Source: an uncultured Acidobacteriia bacterium (GTDB taxonomy: Bacteria > Acidobacteriota > Terriglobia > Bryobacterales > Bryobacteraceae). Taken from it: DNA of 64,000 bases. Within the stretch, counting starts at the first letter, position 1; the number at the start of each line of letters is the position of its first letter. This document shows, piece by piece, positions 37,550 through 46,485 of this stretch. The translations under genes were made by a program, and so were the position numbers. The DNA lies in NCBI GenBank assembly GCA_903907865.1, contig CAIVPR010000041.1, positions 32,271-96,270 on the forward strand, given 5' to 3'. Below the pieces are notes generated by a model. That model was not told the DNA's origin, searched no databases, and saw nothing but the letters and a program-made list of their open reading frames with translations.

Positions 37550-39108
37550 CGGGTTCCATCCAAGAAGAACGACACCTTGGCCGCACGCTCAAAGACGATG
37601 CCACGCCTCGGCTGGGGCGACTCTTGCACGGGTTCGCAGTCCCGCAGGCGCTCGCCTGGATGTCGAGAGGTTACAGACTACCCCGTGCCAGGCTCCGGAC
37701 CGCCCTCGTAGGAATTGCCGCACTCGCACTCATCACCGCTTTCGCTTTTCGCTTGCACCTCGGCCTGACTACCGCCGCCCTGCTCCAGTTGATGGTCGTT
37801 GTACTTGCCGCGCGCGAGGGTGGATTCATCGTTGCGAGCGCCCTGTCGGCAATAGCAGTCGCGTCCCAGCTCTATTTCTTCGTACCGCCAATACTGGGCT
37901 GGTCGGTAGCCGATCCACTAAACTGGGTCGCCCTCTTCAGCTTCGAATATTGCGCGCTGGTAGTGAGCCGTCTATGGACGGCGGCGGCTCTCGAAAGTGC
38001 TAGTGCCGAAGCGCGCCGAAAAGAATTTGAGTGGCTATATGAAACCAGCCGCTTTGTGCTGCTGATGGACCTGCAGGCCGACCCGGTAGTACAACTCGCG
38101 GATCTCGTCCATAGGATATACGGCTTTCCAGTCGTCGTAGTGTTCGACGCGGTGTCGGCAAGGGCGGCCTCGGCCGGGCTTGCAGGCGCGGAGGTCGAGA
38201 GACGGACGCGAGACACATACTTGCAGGCCCAGAACTGGTTCGACCCGGCCGATCAAACGTGGTTTCGCGTCCTCTGTACGGGTACCCGGCCGACCGGCGC
38301 GATGGCACTCCGCGGCCCTGGCATGTCCGCTTCTGTGGCCGATGCCCTGGCGGTGCTCATCGCACTGGCACTCGAAAGGGTCCGCTCCCTGGAACTCGAA
38401 AACTTGGCGGACGCGATTCGACAGAGCGATCAGATCCGTACCGTTCTGCTGGATGCGCTGGCACACGACGTTAAGACGCCCTTAACCGCAATACGGACGG
38501 CGAGTTCGGGCTTGCTGGAGCGGCGGGACTGCCTGAGCGCCACACAGGCTGAACTCGTTGGACTGATCGACCAGCAATCGGACCGCATCAACGAAATCAC
38601 GGATCGCTTGTTGCGGATGGCAAGGCTCGATGCCAAGGAACTGCGCCTGCAGCGGACGGCCATCCCGGTCAGGAAGGTGCTGGAGGAAGCCGTGGCGGAG
38701 GCTCGCCGCTCTTCGCCGGGCCGGAGTATCCGGCAGTTGGCTTCCGCGCGAAACGCCTCTTTCGTTGGCGATGAGAACTTGATTCTGATCGCGATGGCCC
38801 AGGTACTGGACAACGCGCTGAAGTACGCTGCGACCGACTCGGTAATCACTGTTGGCGTGGAACAGAACCATGACACGATCACGCTGTTTGTGCACAACGT
38901 AGGCAACCCCATTCCTTCTGTGGAGATTGGACGGGTATTTGAGCGTTTCTACCGCGTTCGGCATACCGCTCGGCGGACCGCAGGCACCGGGCTCGGGCTG
39001 GCGATAACGCGGAAAATAGTCACGGCACACGGAGGCAGCGTCGGGGCCGTCAGCGACGAGGTCCAAGGTACAACCTTCTCAATGTCGTTTCCAACAAGCA
39101 AGGAGTGA
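37546..39108 (+). CDS. KdpD-like membrane sensor histidine kinase (short form)
   Basis: 520 aa. Residues 52-145 contain three or four close transmembrane segments resembling the DUF4118 membrane part of KdpD. A GAF-like region follows (about 165-285), then HisKA with the H-box ALAHDVKTPLTAI (His307) and an HATPase domain with N-box DNALKYA and G-box GTGLGLAITRK. The large cytoplasmic KdpD and Usp domains at the N-terminus of true KdpD are missing, so the potassium-sensing part is absent. The gene is translationally coupled to the preceding response regulator. Confidence 0.87.
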   Translation: MTGSIQEERHLGRTLKDDATPRLGRLLHGFAVPQALAWMSRGYRLPRARLRTALVGIAALALITAFAFRLHLGLTTAALLQLMVVVLAAREGGFIVASALSAIAVASQLYFFVPPILGWSVADPLNWVALFSFEYCALVVSRLWTAAALESASAEARRKEFEWLYETSRFVLLMDLQADPVVQLADLVHRIYGFPVVVVFDAVSARAASAGLAGAEVERRTRDTYLQAQNWFDPADQTWFRVLCTGTRPTGAMALRGPGMSASVADALAVLIALALERVRSLELENLADAIRQSDQIRTVLLDALAHDVKTPLTAIRTASSGLLERRDCLSATQAELVGLIDQQSDRINEITDRLLRMARLDAKELRLQRTAIPVRKVLEEAVAEARRSSPGRSIRQLASARNASFVGDENLILIAMAQVLDNALKYAATDSVITVGVEQNHDTITLFVHNVGNPIPSVEIGRVFERFYRVRHTARRTAGTGLGLAITRKIVTAHGGSVGAVSDEVQGTTFSMSFPTSKE

Positions 39109-39132
39109 TGATCCAAGGAGTCATCGATTCAT

Positions 39133-39861
39133 ATGACCGATTGCAATGTGGAGTCCAAAGGAAGCATCTTGGTTGTCGACGACGACGTCTCAATCACCCG
39201 CGCCTTGCGCGCTACGCTGGTGTCACTGGGTTATGCGGTAGATGAAGCTTCCAGCGGCGAACGGGGAATCCAGCTGGCCGGTCGCGGCGGTTACAACGCG
39301 ATCCTGCTGGACATCAACATGCCCGGTATTGGCGGCATTGAAGCGTGCCGGGAAATCCGCAGGCAGAAGCCGCGGGCAGGTATCCTCATGCTGACCGTCC
39401 GTGACAGCGTGGACGACAAAGTGGAAGCGCTTGAGGCGGGTGCCGATGACTACATCACAAAGCCATTCGCCATCCGCGAACTGATCGCTCGAATGCGAAC
39501 AGTCCACAGGGCACGATCAAATCCCGGAGACTCAAACACCGTCCTTGCTGTCGGTGAGATTCAACTGGACTCGGCGAGTCACACTGTCCTGAAAGCGGGA
39601 AAGCGCATCCAAGTCACGCCGAAGGAGTTCGAGATTCTCGAGTACCTGATGCGCAGAGCTGGACGGGTTGTCCGCCACGAGGAACTGTTGCGGGCCATTT
39701 GGGGACCGGACTATGGGGGGGAGCTCGAGTATCTCCGAACCTTCGTGCATCAGCTTCGGCGGAAGATAGAATCCGATCCCGCACACCCCCAGTACGTGAT
39801 GACGGACGCATTTGTTGGCTACCGCTTCCTCGGACCTTCGGGAAACTCCTATTTGTCGTAG
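39133..39861 (+). CDS. OmpR/KdpE-family response regulator 2
   Basis: 242 aa, a close paralogue of the regulator two genes upstream. Receiver: LVVDDDVS (13-20), phosphoacceptor Asp60 (LLDINMPG), Lys109 (YITKPF). Winged helix: QVTPKEFEILEYLM, GELEYLRTFVHQLRRKIE, FVGYRFLGP. The recognition-helix region differs only slightly from regulator 1, so both may recognise the same repeats. GGAG lies 12 bases before the ATG. The end overlaps the convergent VWA gene by 13 bases. Confidence 0.87.
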   Translation: MTDCNVESKGSILVVDDDVSITRALRATLVSLGYAVDEASSGERGIQLAGRGGYNAILLDINMPGIGGIEACREIRRQKPRAGILMLTVRDSVDDKVEALEAGADDYITKPFAIRELIARMRTVHRARSNPGDSNTVLAVGEIQLDSASHTVLKAGKRIQVTPKEFEILEYLMRRAGRVVRHEELLRAIWGPDYGGELEYLRTFVHQLRRKIESDPAHPQYVMTDAFVGYRFLGPSGNSYLS

Positions 39862-40763
39862 TATCCCGACCGCGAGTAGACCTTTGCCGCCGGATCCGAG
39901 ATCTTCAGTTGGATCGAGTGTCGTCGGTTGCTGCTCGTCGCTTCCGGCTCCGGCACATAGCCGATGAGGTACTGGTCGCGAATAGCCCTTCCAATGGCCC
40001 CGGCGGCTTCCTTGATATCCCGCTCGTTCCGCACCTCCACGTGGAAGCCTCCCGAGCGACGGCTAAGCTCGCTAAGAAGAGCGATGCCATTGCTGTCTTC
40101 AACGATCTCTACCGGCTTCTTGTGCGGAGAAGGGTTGAATATGGAGATACAGTAGACGGGAACGTCAGCTTCCTCGAGCGCGCGGATCAGCTCATGCGCC
40201 GAGTGGCGGCTATTGTTGTCCACGCCGTCGGAAATGACAAGCAACGCCCTCCGCGGGTTCCTGCCCTGCTTGCTATGCTGCATGGCGGCGAAGATGGTGT
40301 CGACCAGGGCCGTATTACCAAAAGCAGCGCGGAACATGCTCGGAACAAGTAGGGAGGTGAAGTCCGAAGTGAAAGTGGAATCCCGTCCGGAGCGTGTGGA
40401 CACGGTGTAGAGGAAGGCCTCGTCCTCCGGATTGCAGGTGTCGAAAAAATCCCGCAAGGCTTTTCTCGCCGGTTCGAGCAAGCCCCGCATGCTGCTGCTT
40501 ACATCGAGGACGATACCGACGGAGGCGGGCAGATCCACCTCCCCGAAAGAGATGATCCGCTGCGGCTTGTTATCCTGCGTCAGCGAGAACGCGGTTCGGG
40601 GAAGGCCGGACACAAGCGCACCCCTGCGATCCACGACCGTAGCTGGCACCAACACAACCTTTGATGTGGCCTCGAACCGCGGCGTACCACTCTCCCTTGG
40701 ATGTATTTCGGCTGGCTCTTGGATGGAGAGCGCCAGGATCAAGGACAGTAGTGAGAGTGGCAT
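39849..40763 (-). CDS. VWFA-related acidobacterial domain protein
   Basis: 304 aa from ATG 40763 (the frame extends upstream in the glycerate-kinase shadow, rejected). A short hydrophobic signal (LSLLSLILALSIQ) precedes the domain. Residues about 50-130 carry the acidobacterial VWFA lead-in (VVDRRGALVSGLPRTAFSL) and a von Willebrand A domain with the metal-site motif DVSSS, followed by LLVISDGVDNNS and RDQYLIGYVPE. It is probably an exported adhesion or complex-assembly protein. Two 11-bp-spaced repeats upstream tie it to the nearby response regulators. Confidence 0.85.
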   Translation of the reverse strand: MPLSLLSLILALSIQEPAEIHPRESGTPRFEATSKVVLVPATVVDRRGALVSGLPRTAFSLTQDNKPQRIISFGEVDLPASVGIVLDVSSSMRGLLEPARKALRDFFDTCNPEDEAFLYTVSTRSGRDSTFTSDFTSLLVPSMFRAAFGNTALVDTIFAAMQHSKQGRNPRRALLVISDGVDNNSRHSAHELIRALEEADVPVYCISIFNPSPHKKPVEIVEDSNGIALLSELSRRSGGFHVEVRNERDIKEAAGAIGRAIRDQYLIGYVPEPEATSSNRRHSIQLKISDPAAKVYSRSGYYDK

Positions 40764-40815
40764 GGCTGTAAGCTCTATAACAAGAGCTAGTTTGCAGCCG
40801 CCGGGCTGAGGTGCG

Positions 40816-40833
40816 CATAAGGACGGTCTAAGA
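40816..40833 (-). promoter_or_regulatory. Double 11-bp direct repeat operator upstream of the VWA gene
   Basis: On the minus strand TCTTAGA (40827-40833) and CCTTATG (40816-40822) begin 11 bases apart, and CCTCAGC (40805-40811) is a weak third box. The core GTCCTTATGCG is identical to that in front of the beta-barrel gene at about 36487-36497. The ATG at 40763 is 53 bases downstream. Confidence 0.5.
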
Positions 40834-40894
40834 GTTCTGTAGTATCGCGGGCAACTGTTCGCGGACGCCCGCTCACGTGCCGTGGAACGGGCTG

Positions 40895-42166
40895 CTATCC
40901 GACCAACACGACGTGCAGATCCATTACGTTGGTGCCGGTCGGGCCGGTCACGACCAGATCGCCCAGCTCCAGAAAAAACGGATAGGAATCGTTGTCGGCC
41001 AAAACCTCGCGCGCAGCTCGCGCGGCCCGCGAAACCGTCTCCCCGTCCGCAAGCGCCCCTGCCGCGTCGGTTGGGCCATCCGTCCCGTCGGTGCCTACGC
41101 TCAGGATCAGCACGTCTTCCAATCCCGCAATGTCGATCGCCGCAGCCAACGCGAACTCCTGGTTTCGGCCGCCTTTGCCGCTGCCGCGGATGGTCACCGT
41201 GGTCTCGCCACCGGAAATGAGACACGCGGGCGGCGGGACGGGGTGTCCTGACACCCGCATTTCCCGTGCCATCGCCGCATGCAGCCGCGCGACATCCCGT
41301 GTTTCACCCTCGATTGTGCTGGCGAGGACCAGCGTCCGGTATCCGAGCGATTCCGCCCGGGCCGCTGCCGCCCCCAGCGACTTCCGGTTGCTGCCGACGA
41401 TCCTGTTTTCGACCTTCCCAAAGATCGGCGCGCCAGGCTTCGGCGTCTCGTCCATGGATCCGAGCAGGCGCTCCCGCACGGCTGTTGGAATCTTGTCCAT
41501 CAGGCTGTATCGCTCGAGCACCCCGCAGGCCGAGGCGAACGTCGAGGCGTCGGGGCAGGTGGGACCCGACCCGATCACGTCCAAATCGTCGCCAACCACG
41601 TCCGAGAGGATCAGGCTCACGACCCGCGCGGGAGCCGCGATACTCGCCAATCGCCCACCCTTGAACTCGGAGATATGCTTCCGCACAGCGTTCAGGTCAT
41701 GGATCGTGGCCCCGCACGCCAACAGCAGCCGTGTGGTCTCCTGCTTCTCTGCCAGTGTGATCGGAGGAGCGGGACAGGGCGTCAGGGCCGATGCTCCGCC
41801 CGAGATCAGGCAGACCACCAGATCATTGGCACCCGCCGTCCCGCACAGGTCAATGATGCGCCTCGCGGCATCGACACCCCGCTGGTCCGGCACCGGATGT
41901 CCCGCTGGCCGGAGCTCGATTCGTTCGGCAACCGCAGGATCGCCGTCCTTCACGATAACCAAGCCGCCATGGATCCGGTCGCCCAGCACCTGTTCCGCGG
42001 CCATCGCCATGGTGCCGCCAGCCTTGCCGGCTCCCACGACAAAAACCCGCCCGTACTGGTCCAAATCAAGGCCAGACAACGCCTCCCCTACCGCCAACGA
42101 CGGGTCCGCAGCTGCTAGCGCAGCCTGCAGGATCGAATAGGCATCGGCGCGGAGTTTGTGGTTCAT
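40895..42166 (-). CDS. Glycerate 2-kinase (MOFRL/DUF4147 family)
   Basis: 423 aa, full length for class II glycerate kinases. Family landmarks: FVVGAGKAGGTMA near residue 42, LISGGASALTPCPAPP near 120, LNAVRKHISEFKGGRLA near 160, LSDVVGDDLDVIGSGP near 195, and the C-terminal MOFRL block SGGETTVTIRGSGKGGRNQEFAL plus TDGTDGPTDAAGA. It makes 2-phosphoglycerate from glycerate and ATP. It is followed 12 bases after by... reading on the minus strand it is the last gene of an SDR-aroK-glycerate kinase unit. Confidence 0.92.
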   Translation of the reverse strand: MNHKLRADAYSILQAALAAADPSLAVGEALSGLDLDQYGRVFVVGAGKAGGTMAMAAEQVLGDRIHGGLVIVKDGDPAVAERIELRPAGHPVPDQRGVDAARRIIDLCGTAGANDLVVCLISGGASALTPCPAPPITLAEKQETTRLLLACGATIHDLNAVRKHISEFKGGRLASIAAPARVVSLILSDVVGDDLDVIGSGPTCPDASTFASACGVLERYSLMDKIPTAVRERLLGSMDETPKPGAPIFGKVENRIVGSNRKSLGAAAARAESLGYRTLVLASTIEGETRDVARLHAAMAREMRVSGHPVPPPACLISGGETTVTIRGSGKGGRNQEFALAAAIDIAGLEDVLILSVGTDGTDGPTDAAGALADGETVSRAARAAREVLADNDSYPFFLELGDLVVTGPTGTNVMDLHVVLVG

Positions 42167-42177
42167 CGGGGTCGACG

Positions 42178-42708
42178 CTACTTCCAGAGCGGGAGCGCGA
42201 CGATCTCAGCCACCACGGCCTCGGGTGCCAGGCTGCCGTCCACGCGGAAATCGGCCTTGGCATAACCTGCGCGCCGACTGTCGTAGAGCTCATGAAGCTT
42301 CTTTGGATCACGGGCGTTGGGGCGGTCCAGACCCTCTTCGGCGATACGGGCTTGGATCTGCTCGAACGGGCAGTCGATCCAGACGGCGATGCCGTGGCTC
42401 GTGATCTTCTCGAAGTTGTCGGGCTGGACAAACGCTCCACCACCCAGCGCAATCACGTGAGGCTGGCCCCGCTCCACGCGCCTCAGGTGCTGGACGAGGG
42501 CCTCGCTTTCGATGCGCCGGAACTCGGCTTCGCCGTGGCGGTCGAAAATCTCAAAGATCCGCGTCTGGTGGGCGACCTCGATCTCGGTGTCCAGGTCGAC
42601 GAATTCCCAGCCCAAGCGGTCCGCCAGCAGGCGACCGACGGTCGACTTGCCCGACCCCATGAATCCGGCGAGGTAAATCCCCGGCGTCCGTTTCAGCTTC
42701 AAGTGCAT
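42178..42708 (-). CDS. aroK: Shikimate kinase
   Basis: 176 aa. P-loop GFMGSGKST (15-23), shikimate-binding DLDTEIE with the DxD near residue 37, FRRIES (Arg near 64), ALGGGAFVQ (GGG motif near 88), and the lid region RPNARDP (Arg near 129). It phosphorylates shikimate in aromatic amino-acid synthesis. The ATG shares one base with the stop of the upstream SDR gene (TGATG); the glycerate kinase gene begins 11 bases after its end. Confidence 0.95.
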   Translation of the reverse strand: MHLKLKRTPGIYLAGFMGSGKSTVGRLLADRLGWEFVDLDTEIEVAHQTRIFEIFDRHGEAEFRRIESEALVQHLRRVERGQPHVIALGGGAFVQPDNFEKITSHGIAVWIDCPFEQIQARIAEEGLDRPNARDPKKLHELYDSRRAGYAKADFRVDGSLAPEAVVAEIVALPLWK

Positions 42709-43472
42709 CAGCGTAGTTCCATCCGAGACTCTACGAAACCAGGGAACAGGCGGCTAAAGATGACCAACGGCCATCCAATCTTTGGGGTGACCACCATGCG
42801 TTGACGTCTCTCCATCCCTCTTATGATCGCGACGGCGCACTCTTCCGCGGACACCGCAAATTTCTTTCCCTTCACTACATTATCCGGTGGACTCGATCCG
42901 GCGGCGTGCGCTTGGAACTCCGTGTCCACGTAACCCGGAAAGACGGCCATCACGTGGACACCGTTACGCCTGAGTTCCATGGATTGCGCCGAGGTCAGAG
43001 CCGCCAGCGCGAACTTGCTGGCGGAATAGACCGGCAGCCACGGCAGGCTGATCTGTCCCGCGATCGAACTGACGTTGACCAGCGAGCCCTTGGAATCCTT
43101 CAGCCACGGCGCGGCCAACCCGGCTAGGTGCAATGGCGCGAAGAAGTTCACCTCGAACAGGGCGCGCGAGTCGTCGAGTGGAGATTGCGTGGCGGTGAAG
43201 TAGGCGCCTCGTCCTGCGTTGTTCACCAGCGCGTCGATGCAGCCGAATCGGGCTACGGCTTGTTCGACAATCCGTTCGCGCGTCGCATCCAAGGCAAGGT
43301 CGCCGGCCACCACAAGGTCACCAGGAGCTGCGATGGCGTGCATGGCCTCTTCATCACGCGCCGACAGGACGACATGGGCGCCGCCGGCCTGGAACTTGCG
43401 GACCAGCCTCGCTCCAATTCCCTTGGAAGCGCCTGTCACAATGACAACCTTGCCGCTGAAGGACCGGGACAT
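42708..43472 (-). CDS. Short-chain dehydrogenase/reductase
   Basis: 254 aa SDR with TGASKGIG near residue 13, NNAGRGAYF near 88, catalytic Ser in NVSSIAGQ and YSASK near 150. The C-terminal segment (KIGWPLVIFSRLFPGFVESRM) is hydrophobic and resembles membrane-associated SDRs such as DltE/YqjQ-like proteins. Substrate unknown. First gene of an SDR-aroK-glycerate kinase unit, divergent from the LON-domain gene with a 67-base gap. Confidence 0.85.
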   Translation of the reverse strand: MSRSFSGKVVIVTGASKGIGARLVRKFQAGGAHVVLSARDEEAMHAIAAPGDLVVAGDLALDATRERIVEQAVARFGCIDALVNNAGRGAYFTATQSPLDDSRALFEVNFFAPLHLAGLAAPWLKDSKGSLVNVSSIAGQISLPWLPVYSASKFALAALTSAQSMELRRNGVHVMAVFPGYVDTEFQAHAAGSSPPDNVVKGKKFAVSAEECAVAIIRGMERRQRMVVTPKIGWPLVIFSRLFPGFVESRMELR

Positions 43473-43539
43473 TCAATTCCAGTATCCCGCCGGGCCTTGC
43501 TTCAACACGTGGGAACCCTCGGCGGGAGATAATGGGCGC

Positions 43540-44181
43540 ATGTCCCGGCTACTGCCGCTTTTTCCGCTCCAGATGGTTGCTTTCCCAGGGAGTGCGATCC
43601 CGCTCCACGTCTTCGAGGAGCGCTACAGGGAAATGTTGGGCGAGGCGGAGGCCAACGGCACCGAGTTCGGCATCGTGCTGGGCGAATCGGGCGGGATCGT
43701 CAACGTCGGCTGCGCCATGACCGTGGAGGCCGTGGTCGAGCGCTACGAAGACGGACGCTTTGACGTGATCACGCGAGGCCAACGTCGGTTCATGCTGCTC
43801 GACATCGACGAGGAATTGGACTATGTGCGCGGCCGGGTCGAGTTTTTCGACGATCTGGATTGGGCTCCCGTGCCCGCCGACCTTCGCGACAGGGCGATGC
43901 TGGCGTGGGACCGGATCGATGCCGTGCAGGAGCCGGCGCGCGACACGCCGGATCCAACTGTGGCCCGTTTGAGCTTCGAGATCGCGCAGCGCGTCGACGA
44001 TTTCGACTTCCAGAACGCCATGCTGCGGATGCGGTCCGAGATCGAGCGGCTCAACCACTTCATCGGTTTTGTCGACGGCCACGTGGAACGGTTGGAGTAC
44101 AAAGCGAAGATGAAACGCGTTACGCCCCTCAATGGTTCGGGCCATCTGCCCGGATCGGGTCAAAAGCCCGTCGGGATGTGA
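43540..44181 (+). CDS. LON substrate-binding-domain protein
   Basis: 213 aa from ATG 43540 with GGGAG eleven bases upstream. It consists only of the N-terminal substrate-binding domain of Lon proteases (LFPLQMVAFPGSAIPLHVFEERYREM, GRFDVITRGQRRF) with a helical end; the ATPase and protease parts are absent. Such stand-alone proteins are common and probably bind unfolded substrates. It is followed four bases later by a TonB gene on the same strand. Confidence 0.85.
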   Translation: MSRLLPLFPLQMVAFPGSAIPLHVFEERYREMLGEAEANGTEFGIVLGESGGIVNVGCAMTVEAVVERYEDGRFDVITRGQRRFMLLDIDEELDYVRGRVEFFDDLDWAPVPADLRDRAMLAWDRIDAVQEPARDTPDPTVARLSFEIAQRVDDFDFQNAMLRMRSEIERLNHFIGFVDGHVERLEYKAKMKRVTPLNGSGHLPGSGQKPVGM

Positions 44182-44185
44182 TCCC

Positions 44186-45775
44186 ATGACTCTGCTGGAT
44201 CGTGGGCAAACAGTGCGGCGGCCGTCGGGACCGTTGGCTGTTTCCTGTGCGATCCACGTGTTCTTGTTCTGGTGGTTCGTCGAAGCCCCTTCGTTCCGGT
44301 TGCCGAGGGCTGCCGACTCGGAATACAAGCAGGCGGTGGCGGGCAAGGAGGACCGGATTCTCTGGTACCGCGCGAAAAAACTTCCGGCCGTCACGCCCCC
44401 GACCCGCGCCGATAAACCGAATCAGCCTGTTCGCGCTGAGTCGAAATCGGACCAGCAACTGGTGGCCGTTCGCAAGAATGCCCCCAAACGGGATCAGACT
44501 GTGTTGTCGCCCGCGCCGGAGCTCGCGGTCACGCCCATTGACGCCCCGAATCTGATCGCGGTGCGCTTGCCTCCTAAGGAATTTGTCGCCCCGCCGGACT
44601 TGGCCCGCCCTCCGCCCCCAGCGGTTGCGGTACCCACTGCCCCGGAATTGACGGCGGCGGCGATCGACACCGCGCGTCTACCGGATTCGAAACTGCCTCC
44701 GAGACCCTTCGTGCCCCCCACGGCACCGGAAGCGGCCCGACCGTTGTCCCAGCCGAAACTGGCCCCGGAAGCCCCGGCGTTGGAGGTCGCAGGCATCGAA
44801 AAGTTGGAACTGCCACAGCGCAAACTGCCGCCCCGCTCGTTCGTCGCCCCGTCGACACCCTCGCGGAGGACTTCGGTCGCCGTCGCCGAAATCCCCGACG
44901 CGCCGCAATTCGCCAGCGCCCGGCGTCCTGGCGGACCGGCGAATCCCCTCGCCACTGCCCCTCTACCCCGCGTTCCGCAGACCGCTCCGCAGCCACCCGA
45001 TCTCGGCGGAACCGCCGCACCCTTGGACCTCGCGATTGTTGGTCTTAGACCGATCGACACCGCGCTGCCGCCCCGTCCGCCCTCGGCTCCCGCAGCCCTG
45101 TCCGGCGGCCCGGTCGTGAATCCCAAGGGTGCCGACTCCGACGGTGCCGGAAAAGGCATCCCGTTGCCCGGCCTGTTCGTCCGCGGTCCCGTGCAGCCCA
45201 GTCCAGACCTCCGGTCCCAGCTCTACGCCGCTCCCACCGCGCCGGAAAACCTCCGCGCGGCATTGGCCCGGACGCCGGGAGCCGCCACCGTGGTCGAGGA
45301 TTCCCCGGCTCCTTCACCCAAGACTCCAAGCCCTTCCGCGGCCAAGGTTTCCAGCGCCCCGGACCCGCGCCTCAACGGTCGCGATGTTTATATGATGGCG
45401 ATCCAGATGCCCAATCTGACCAGCTATTCGGGCAGTTGGCTGATGTGGTACGCCGACAGCGCGGCCCGTAGCGCCGGCCTGTCGCCTGTTTCGCCACCGG
45501 TCGCGCACCGCAAGGTGGATCCCAAATACGTCGCCACAGCCGTGGAGGAGCACGTCGAGGGCACCGTCCGCCTCTTCTGCAGCATCGGCAGGGACGGGAA
45601 CGTTTCGGCTATCGAGGTCGTCCAAGGTGCCGACCAGCGCTTGGTCGATAGCGCGGTCGGGGCTTTGGCAAAATGGGAGTTCTACCCGGCCACCCGCAAC
45701 GGGGTGCCACTCGACGTCGATGTGGTCGTCGAAATCCCCTTCCGCCTCGCGCCACGCACCCCCAACAAGAGATGA
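44186..45775 (+). CDS. TonB-family energy transducer with repetitive Pro-rich linker
   Basis: 529 aa from ATG 44186. A single membrane anchor lies near residues 20-35 (LAVSCAIHVFLFWWFV). A very long Pro/Ala-rich periplasmic linker spans residues 60-400 and contains a repeated pattern of about 43 residues built on LPPRxFVxP. The C-terminal 90 residues are a TonB domain (HRKVDPKYVATAVEEHVEGTVRLFCSIGRDGNVSAIEVVQG, then WEFYPATRNGVPLDVDVVVEI-like strands). It would energise receptors such as those at 2248-5622 and 6005-8677. The stop overlaps the next ATG (ATGA). Confidence 0.85.
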   Translation: MTLLDRGQTVRRPSGPLAVSCAIHVFLFWWFVEAPSFRLPRAADSEYKQAVAGKEDRILWYRAKKLPAVTPPTRADKPNQPVRAESKSDQQLVAVRKNAPKRDQTVLSPAPELAVTPIDAPNLIAVRLPPKEFVAPPDLARPPPPAVAVPTAPELTAAAIDTARLPDSKLPPRPFVPPTAPEAARPLSQPKLAPEAPALEVAGIEKLELPQRKLPPRSFVAPSTPSRRTSVAVAEIPDAPQFASARRPGGPANPLATAPLPRVPQTAPQPPDLGGTAAPLDLAIVGLRPIDTALPPRPPSAPAALSGGPVVNPKGADSDGAGKGIPLPGLFVRGPVQPSPDLRSQLYAAPTAPENLRAALARTPGAATVVEDSPAPSPKTPSPSAAKVSSAPDPRLNGRDVYMMAIQMPNLTSYSGSWLMWYADSAARSAGLSPVSPPVAHRKVDPKYVATAVEEHVEGTVRLFCSIGRDGNVSAIEVVQGADQRLVDSAVGALAKWEFYPATRNGVPLDVDVVVEIPFRLAPRTPNKR

Positions 45776-46485
45776 GCCCCCAACACCTGATCTTTGACGC
45801 CGACGACACCCTCTGGGAGAACAACATCTACTTCGAGGAGGCGTTCCAGCAGTTCTGCGACTACCTAGGGCACTCGTCATTGACGCCGACCGAGATCCGG
45901 AGCATTCTCGACGAGATCGAGATCGTCAACAACAAGATCCACGGCTATGGTGCGGTCAACTTCGGGCGGAACCTGAGCCAGTGTTTTCTCCATCTGGCCG
46001 AGCGCGCCGTTGAGGATCACGATTTGGCTAGGGTGACGGCCATTGCACACCAGATTTTGTCCCGGGAAATCGAATTGATGCCCGGCGTGGTCGAGACGCT
46101 GCCGTTCTTGGCGGAAAAGCACGAACTGACCCTCTGCACCAAGGGCGACCCCGACGAGCAGAACCGGAAGATCGACCTTTCCGGTCTCCGCCCACTCTTC
46201 GCGCACTGCGCCGTGGTGAAGGAGAAGGACCGCGGCACCTACGAAAAGCTGGCCGAGGTCCGTGGTTTCGACAAGAGCCGGACTTGGATGATCGGCAACA
46301 GCCCGAAGTCGGATATCAACCCGGCTTTGGCTGCGGGACTGCGCGCGGTCTTCGTGCCGCATGAGCGCACTTGGACGCTGGAACGGCAGGATCTTCACGA
46401 TCCCGCGGGACGCTTGGTCGTCGTGGAGCGGTTTTCGGATTTGGCAGAATTGTTCGGCGTCGCTATCGATGCCACTCCGTGGTGA
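45772..46485 (+). CDS. HAD-family hydrolase
   Basis: 237 aa. HAD motif I FDADDTLW (catalytic Asp near residue 7), a helical cap, motif II around LCTKGD, conserved Lys in VKEKDRGTYEKL and motif IV MIGNSPKSDINPALAAG. The cap and motif details place it among haloacid-dehalogenase-like phosphatases of the YjjG/PGP kind; substrate not determined. Coupled to TonB by ATGA. The 3' end overlaps the convergent nitroreductase gene by 23 bases. Confidence 0.85.
   Translation: MSPQHLIFDADDTLWENNIYFEEAFQQFCDYLGHSSLTPTEIRSILDEIEIVNNKIHGYGAVNFGRNLSQCFLHLAERAVEDHDLARVTAIAHQILSREIELMPGVVETLPFLAEKHELTLCTKGDPDEQNRKIDLSGLRPLFAHCAVVKEKDRGTYEKLAEVRGFDKSRTWMIGNSPKSDINPALAAGLRAVFVPHERTWTLERQDLHDPAGRLVVVERFSDLAELFGVAIDATPW

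Noticed and set aside
36725..39108. Labelling the regulators as kdpE and kdpD
   Set aside because: kdpFABC is absent and the kinase lacks the KdpD N-terminal domains, so the gene symbols would overstate the evidence.
40764..41225. Upstream extension of the VWA frame
   Set aside because: It lies inside the glycerate kinase gene and is Arg-rich without domains; the signal peptide starts at 40763.
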